From Cyanophora paradoxa (lineage: Eukaryota; Glaucocystophyceae; Cyanophorales; Cyanophoraceae): 58,689 nt of DNA. Position numbers and translations under genes: made by a program. Below the pieces are notes generated by a model that saw only the letters and a list, made by a program, of their open reading frames with translations, was not told the origin of the DNA and ran no database searches. Positions 54,133 to 58,689 of this stretch are shown here, one piece after another. How positions within the stretch are numbered: position 1 is the first letter of the stretch; each line of letters opens with the position of its first letter. The stretch lies in the NCBI GenBank assembly GCA_004431415.1, contig QPMI01000540.1, positions 1-58,689 of the forward strand. The letters are read 5' to 3'.

Positions 54133-54948
54133 GTGACGATTGGTTTTACGAAACTGTCGACCTCAGCCGGACGCCCGGCCATATTCGGTACCCGATATTA
54201 CTACAAGTTCTTCGGTGCCGACATCATCGAGAACGGCTACGTTACCGACAAGTTCGAACGCGTCGGATGGTGGGCGACCCCAGGAACGCATCCACCGCAA
54301 GCAATCATACTCAAGTGCGGGGACTCGACGACAGCGTCGATACTCAGTGGGCATTTGAGGCGGGGCACTCGGCCTCCAGCACGGGAGGGACAACACAACG
54401 ACTTCCGCTTGTTCACGCTGTCTTACCACAAGGATCTGCCGGCACTCGAACGTCTGGAGGACCCCACTATCCCCGAGGATAGTACGGTGCAACTCTACGA
54501 CGTGACACGCTCAGACACGCGCAACGAAGTATACACGATCAACAAACAGCCGCTCGCATTCCGAGGCGTCGAATTCTTTCTCAGTACTCTCAGCTCCGCG
54601 ATGGCCGAGAACATGAGATACACTCCGTGGTCTGCCGTCCTCGTGGCAGAAATGTGCAGTGCCTCACAACCTCGGTCCTCGTTCACGCGTGACTTGACGG
54701 CATTGGAGGAGTACGTGAATACGAAGCCTGAATGGGAACACCCACTGGCAGAGAGCCAAATTCAGTACTTCATGCACGGCGACACGAACATGGACAAGTT
54801 CATGCGGAAGCTTCCAGAGTTCAGACCGATCCACGCGCTTAACCAGCTTCGTTGGCGCGGAGCACTACAGGCGCTCGACGGCGTGGTACGCCATCGGCAC
54901 GCAATCGTTCCAACCCGTACCTGCACGGGTGCAGACCGTGACAGATGA
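54133..54948 (+). CDS. Continuation, part 7: unknown domain
   Basis: About 270 codons: FGTRYYYKFFGADIIENGYV, DKFERVGWWATPGTHPPQA, HNDFRLFTLSYHKDLPALER, VEFFLSTLSSAMAENMRY and SQIQYFMHGDTNMDKFMRKL. It looks like a mixed alpha/beta fold. The motif GDTN is not a polymerase GDD motif in context. Preceded by KKGRKTVISEDEAGDDWFYE in another frame. Confidence 0.5.
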   Translation: MTIGFTKLSTSAGRPAIFGTRYYYKFFGADIIENGYVTDKFERVGWWATPGTHPPQAIILKCGDSTTASILSGHLRRGTRPPAREGQHNDFRLFTLSYHKDLPALERLEDPTIPEDSTVQLYDVTRSDTRNEVYTINKQPLAFRGVEFFLSTLSSAMAENMRYTPWSAVLVAEMCSASQPRSSFTRDLTALEEYVNTKPEWEHPLAESQIQYFMHGDTNMDKFMRKLPEFRPIHALNQLRWRGALQALDGVVRHRHAIVPTRTCTGADRDR

Positions 54949-55027
54949 CGGCAATACCCGCAAGAACCGTTGCGAGATCAAGTTTACCACTTGACAATCG
55001 CTCCCGCCAATGAGCACAACCCGTTGA

Positions 55028-56203
55028 ATGAGCTCGGTAACTACCTCACAGCGTTCCGAAGCCCACTCGAGCGGCCTCAGGGACATGAAATGGCTCCCCG
55101 CTTGGCAACGGCGGACCCCATGCTGGCACGTTCCACGAGTTCAACTCCCCGACGATACTGAGCGACACCCTGGAAGTCTTCGCCAACGGCGGCCCGCGAA
55201 TTTACACAAAGACGCGACCAGGGACACCCAGGCTGTCGTTCACGTGTTCGATGCCAACACCGTGACACTTGGCTCCAAATCGCCCGTTCGAACAGGCCAC
55301 AACGGCCCGCGGACCAGCCTGCATACTTCGACTACAATCGCATACCAATTCTGCTTGAGGAGACGATCCTACCGCGGCGTCTGGAAGACCATCGAGAGGC
55401 CTACTAGGCCGACGGAGGGTGCATTCATCCACGTTATCCCTTCAAGCCGGAAGTACATCACTGGTCCACCACTTCGCACATCACGTAGCAGCTTCAATCC
55501 GTTTGTACACGCGTTCCCGTCGAAACAGATGCCAATCCACGACGGCCTGCTGGAGATTCTCGACGAATACGTGACTTCGAATGCGAGCCTACTACACTTC
55601 CGTGTCGACGACGACGGCAACATGACCGTGTCTCAGGAACTGCAAGACTGGTACGCCCGGGATTTTGGCACGGCAACACCACCACCCGGCGCCATGTTTG
55701 CAACGGCCTTCATGGCACTACTAGTCACGGCGATTACAACGCAACTCGCGGCAGTTGTCCGCCACGGGGCCTCGCAATGCCGGGCGCGCCTCCACAACAG
55801 CCAAGGAGACATGGCAACGCTACGAAGATCGCCAGTCGCAGCATGCACACTTTCCCGCTGCCTTCGACCTCCTGTCAACGTCATCGAGATGTTTGGACAC
55901 GACGGAACCATGGTCGGCAACAGGGGCATGGACAACCTCGGCATGGGCGTGAGCCAATACACTTCAACAGGAACGAGTTCGAACGGTCCTGGCGTCATTA
56001 CGAACAGCACGTGGGTCCGGAGGTACTCCTACAGTACAATGAGATCCACGCGTCCGAGGAAGATTCGATTCCCGAATTGTTTCTCCTTGACTACGGCGCA
56101 ATACTGTCTCCGACGACCTCGTGGAGCATCGTACGCGCTGGATAACGCTGGCTTACAACGCTTCCGGCACGTCACGGGACGACCGCATCACCATGACAGC
56201 TGA
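55028..56203 (+). CDS. Continuation, part 8: unknown domains
   Basis: The best coding lies in VWKTIERPTRPTEGAFIHVI, MPIHDGLLEILDEYVTSNAS and AMFATAFMALLVTAITTQLA, then in another frame NEFERSWRHYEQHVGPEV and SIPELFLLDYGAILSPTTSW (about 55950-56140). The piece AMFATAFMALLVTAITTQLA is hydrophobic and could be a buried helix or a membrane segment. Function unknown. Confidence 0.45.
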   Translation: MSSVTTSQRSEAHSSGLRDMKWLPAWQRRTPCWHVPRVQLPDDTERHPGSLRQRRPANLHKDATRDTQAVVHVFDANTVTLGSKSPVRTGHNGPRTSLHTSTTIAYQFCLRRRSYRGVWKTIERPTRPTEGAFIHVIPSSRKYITGPPLRTSRSSFNPFVHAFPSKQMPIHDGLLEILDEYVTSNASLLHFRVDDDGNMTVSQELQDWYARDFGTATPPPGAMFATAFMALLVTAITTQLAAVVRHGASQCRARLHNSQGDMATLRRSPVAACTLSRCLRPPVNVIEMFGHDGTMVGNRGMDNLGMGVSQYTSTGTSSNGPGVITNSTWVRRYSYSTMRSTRPRKIRFPNCFSLTTAQYCLRRPRGASYALDNAGLQRFRHVTGRPHHHDS

Positions 56204-56286
56204 ACTGGCACCCCCTTGCGTACAGCGGAGGTCTCACAGAAGCCGACGGAGCAAATCCTAGCCGTTTCGGGCCCACCTCTACATCG

Positions 56287-56790
56287 GTGACGACGAGGAC
56301 GGAGCTCCTCCCGGACCATTTGAGGGCGTCGGGTTGTCCATCAACCCGCTGCGCGGCGCTCTACAAGTCGACCCCGATACCCGCGGACGTACCTGTACGA
56401 CCAGGCGACGGGGACGATGGAGCAGCCCAGGCTGGTACGACGGCAGAACGCGGCCGCCGCGAATCCAAGTCTAGCCGTACGAAGCCGAGGCCGAAGCGCA
56501 TGAAGGAGACAGACCTCCCGAACGACGGCGAGAAGGAGCACAAATGGGCCCTGTGGATCACACCGCGAACAATTGACGGTGCTCGGGTCGGCGGCAAGAC
56601 GCCCGTCGTGATTGACAGGGGTGACACGGCTCGGGCACTTCGCCTTTGTCGCTTCGACGTCGCACCCGAGTTCAAGCCCCGTCTGCCCAAACAGGAGTTC
56701 ACCGCGTTCGCTTCCGGCGCGTCGCCGAACACCACGGTAGCGGGCAGCGACAGCGACACCACAAGCACGACTTCTCGAACTTCGCACTAG
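56287..56790 (+). CDS. Continuation, part 9: Lys/Arg-rich segment and unknown domain
   Basis: Contains a basic segment (SKSSRTKPRPKRMKE) that could act as a nuclear signal, then HKWALWITPRTIDGARVGGK and RGDTARALRLCRFDVAPEF. The end is Ser/Thr-rich and stops at 56790. Family not recognised. Confidence 0.4.
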   Translation: MTTRTELLPDHLRASGCPSTRCAALYKSTPIPADVPVRPGDGDDGAAQAGTTAERGRRESKSSRTKPRPKRMKETDLPNDGEKEHKWALWITPRTIDGARVGGKTPVVIDRGDTARALRLCRFDVAPEFKPRLPKQEFTAFASGASPNTTVAGSDSDTTSTTSRTSH

Positions 56791-58026
56791 CTCCACGCGG
56801 AAGTAAGGAGCCCTCCGCCTACCTTCTACTTCCGTGCACACTACCGTGACCTCTCCCAAACGCCTGTGGACACCTCGTACACGGAGTACAGCTGGGAACG
56901 CTTCGCGGCACACGGTCAGTCTCACGAGTCCATCCCGTACTCTGGCCAGACCTCTGGGACGAAGACGGAACGAACTTCAGGACTGAATACGATTGTATGA
57001 CTGGAGCGCATTCCGAACACCGCATCAGCTCAATGCTGAGCCCTCGTGTCATTGGCTGAGGATCTGCGAGCACGGCCGCTGACTCTCCAACTCGGCGGGA
57101 GCCTCCTTGGACGTCGTGCGCACACGCGCCCTGTTCACTCGCATGGCGTTCATCATGAACACTTTGGGTTCACCGCGTGGGACGCGGTCAAACACGCCTC
57201 GCTCGCTCCATCCATCGGGACCGCGCTCGATTTACTTCAACTCATCCTGCAGGGCGACACCGCCTACCTCACAAGTGGAAGACGCTGGTCAGCTACTTGC
57301 GCGAGGGCCTCAGTCGCCACGGCCATCATTACGCGGAATACGACACGCTCGTCGACTTCGATCCAACCCTGACTCGGATGAGAGCATCGCTTACATCTGG
57401 TTTGGCCGAAGACCAGCGTACACGCCCATACTCACAACATCCCCGAGACGAGGACTCGGATTCAGCCGGCAGGACCACAGCACTCGTCTAGCAGCGGCCC
57501 GTGCCGTCCAACAGCACCGCCTGATTCCAACCGACCTCGAACCTTCGCGGCGGTACATGTTTTCAACAGAGCACATGAATCGGTCTCCAAGGTGGAGAAG
57601 ACTGCCCGCATCCGGGTTGCCCGCCTCCCACCTGACGCCATCTCATCGTCACGACCTTTGACGACGCCAGTGGAACGGAGCTACCAGACAGCACTTCGTG
57701 TCCGACGGCAAGAATGCTCGGTTGGCTGGTGACATCGTGTCTCCTAACGACATACCTACAGCCGAGGATACGGCAATTGACGTCGAATCGCTCAGCTGAC
57801 AAAACCCGACCGGACAATGAAGCAACGGATTGCAGATGGTCGCATCTGCGTGTCGGTGCGACTCGGGTCCTATGCACCAGGACGGAAAGTCGGACCGTCC
57901 GTCAAAACTCTGGCGTTGTGGATACGGCGCCGCAGCTGACGTGATTGACGAGACCTCGCTGCGCGCATCGAGGGCCTCCGTTACAGCCGCGCGCCGCCAG
58001 TACAACTGACCGGATTTGGCGACGAC
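56791..58026 (+). other. Heavily interrupted coding-like stretch
   Basis: Short pieces in all three plus frames keep the style of the neighbours (for example HHEHFGFTAWDAVKHASLAP and IGTALDLLQLILQGDTAYLT near 57140-57270), but no frame stays open for more than about 200 codons. It is probably the same gene with more single-base breaks. Confidence 0.35.
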
Positions 58027-58554
58027 ATGACGGCTTACGCTCGCATCGCCTACATGGCGGTCATGATTGGTCCCGTACGGTCGGTGAGAGAGGTCCTAGT
58101 GGTGGACAAGGGCCTCATGGGGTCTACTCAAATGCTCCTTGGATTGGCGACGCTCATTGCCATGAACGCTCACATCTCGCTCGACCCGACTAACTGGGGA
58201 ATGACGATCACGGCACCTGACGCCGACAATGGCGAACGATACCATGTCCCTTTTTGCTTGCGGACCAGACCGACGGGGGCGTTCTGGTCCGCCTCGCCCA
58301 AGATGTCACCGTCGGGCCAGGCGAAGCTCTCGTTCGCTGTTACGTCTCGACGGGCCCTCAAGACGCGACTGACGATGCGCCGGAGATGCTCCTCACGCCG
58401 CCGCCGCACATTGTTGGAGACGACGACGGAGCCGACGACCCCGGTGAAGGAGATGAACCGCGTCATCTTGTCCCTCACCAAATACATCGACGTCCTCGAG
58501 GAGGAGCTTTCCTCGCTCAGGTCTGCAATCCACAACGCCGACCCGTCCGCTTGA
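58027..58554 (+). CDS. Continuation, part 10: unknown, near window end
   Basis: 175 codons with TAYARIAYMAVMIGPVRSVR, GLMGSTQMLLGLATLIAMNA and a C-terminal helix MNRVILSLTKYIDVLEEELS that could be a coiled coil. Stop at 58554. Coding style continues in another frame to the window end (EFGKWPESEFRPHDDVHRY), so the element is cut by the window. Confidence 0.4.
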   Translation: MTAYARIAYMAVMIGPVRSVREVLVVDKGLMGSTQMLLGLATLIAMNAHISLDPTNWGMTITAPDADNGERYHVPFCLRTRPTGAFWSASPKMSPSGQAKLSFAVTSRRALKTRLTMRRRCSSRRRRTLLETTTEPTTPVKEMNRVILSLTKYIDVLEEELSSLRSAIHNADPSA

Positions 58555-58689
58555 AAGCGGGGACCGTCATCGCGGAGGCGGAATTCGGCAAGTGGCCCGA
58601 GAGCGAGTTCCGACCCCACGACGACGTCCATCGATACCCGACGGGTACTTACAAGACCTGGTCGAGTGACGAGAAGCGCAAGTTCCCCA

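Noticed and set aside
54770-54800. HGDTN as a polymerase GDD-type motif
   Set aside because: No flanking polymerase motifs A, B or D, and the surrounding sequence does not fit a palm domain.

Overview
This window looks like eukaryotic DNA, either GC-rich protist or algal nuclear DNA or a large eukaryotic-type mobile or viral element carried in it. At least five loci need short GT-AG spliceosomal introns (57 to about 110 bp) to be read, and splicing restores recognisable domains: a SET methyltransferase, a TET/JBP-like 2-oxoglutarate dioxygenase, an AAA+ ATPase, histone H3, and a C48-type protease joined to a tyrosine recombinase. Many reading frames also break at single bases without a splice site. 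I read these mainly as long-read consensus indels, but decay cannot be excluded. Gene ends given here are therefore approximate where stated.

Layout. 1-2840: a truncated TFIIB-like fragment, a tandem repeat array, and a fuller TFIIB-like gene. 3405-9175 (minus strand): a GIY-YIG nuclease, then a long gene with an Ulp1/adenain-like cysteine protease, a tyrosine recombinase and a zinc-finger tail. 9709-13873: a Skp1-like gene, a spliced divergent histone H3, and an unknown zinc/acidic/helical protein. 14165-16340: repeats. 17221-19811: a second zinc/acidic/helical protein with duplicated exon-intron cassettes. 19990-20730: repeats. 20780-27010: a SET gene divergent from one or two plus-strand genes that end in the dioxygenase. 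27298-30246: a non-autonomous LTR retroelement with identical 371-bp LTRs. 30377-35516: a zinc/acidic protein fused to an AAA+ ATPase. 36222-39242: palindrome clusters, an unknown protein, repeats and a RING protein. 39901-42186: an archaeo-eukaryotic primase-like protein ending at a perfect 29-bp inverted repeat.

After about 42.1 kb the composition changes. An AT-rich tract carries G-rich inverted repeats (42.2-43.5 kb). An array of about 97-bp repeats (44.64-45.34 kb) then leads into a very long, frame-broken coding region that runs off the window end. It starts with a Gag-like protein (two CCHC zinc knuckles) and continues with Pro/Thr-linked domains I do not recognise. No reverse transcriptase, integrase or protease signature was found in it.

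A 15-bp inverted repeat (CAGAGCTCGGCCGAT and its complement) occurs more than 40 times between genes, often bounding 100-115 bp units. Two arrays carry pieces of the window's own genes (TFIIB and a SET exon), so the repeats probably move or amplify and capture host sequence. The gene set (TFIIB, H3, SET, Skp1, AEP primase, AAA+, C48 protease, tyrosine recombinase, GIY-YIG, RING, dioxygenase) resembles the informational and chromatin repertoire of large eukaryotic DNA viruses or big recombinase transposons. No capsid, packaging ATPase or DNA polymerase B was seen, so that assignment stays a hypothesis.
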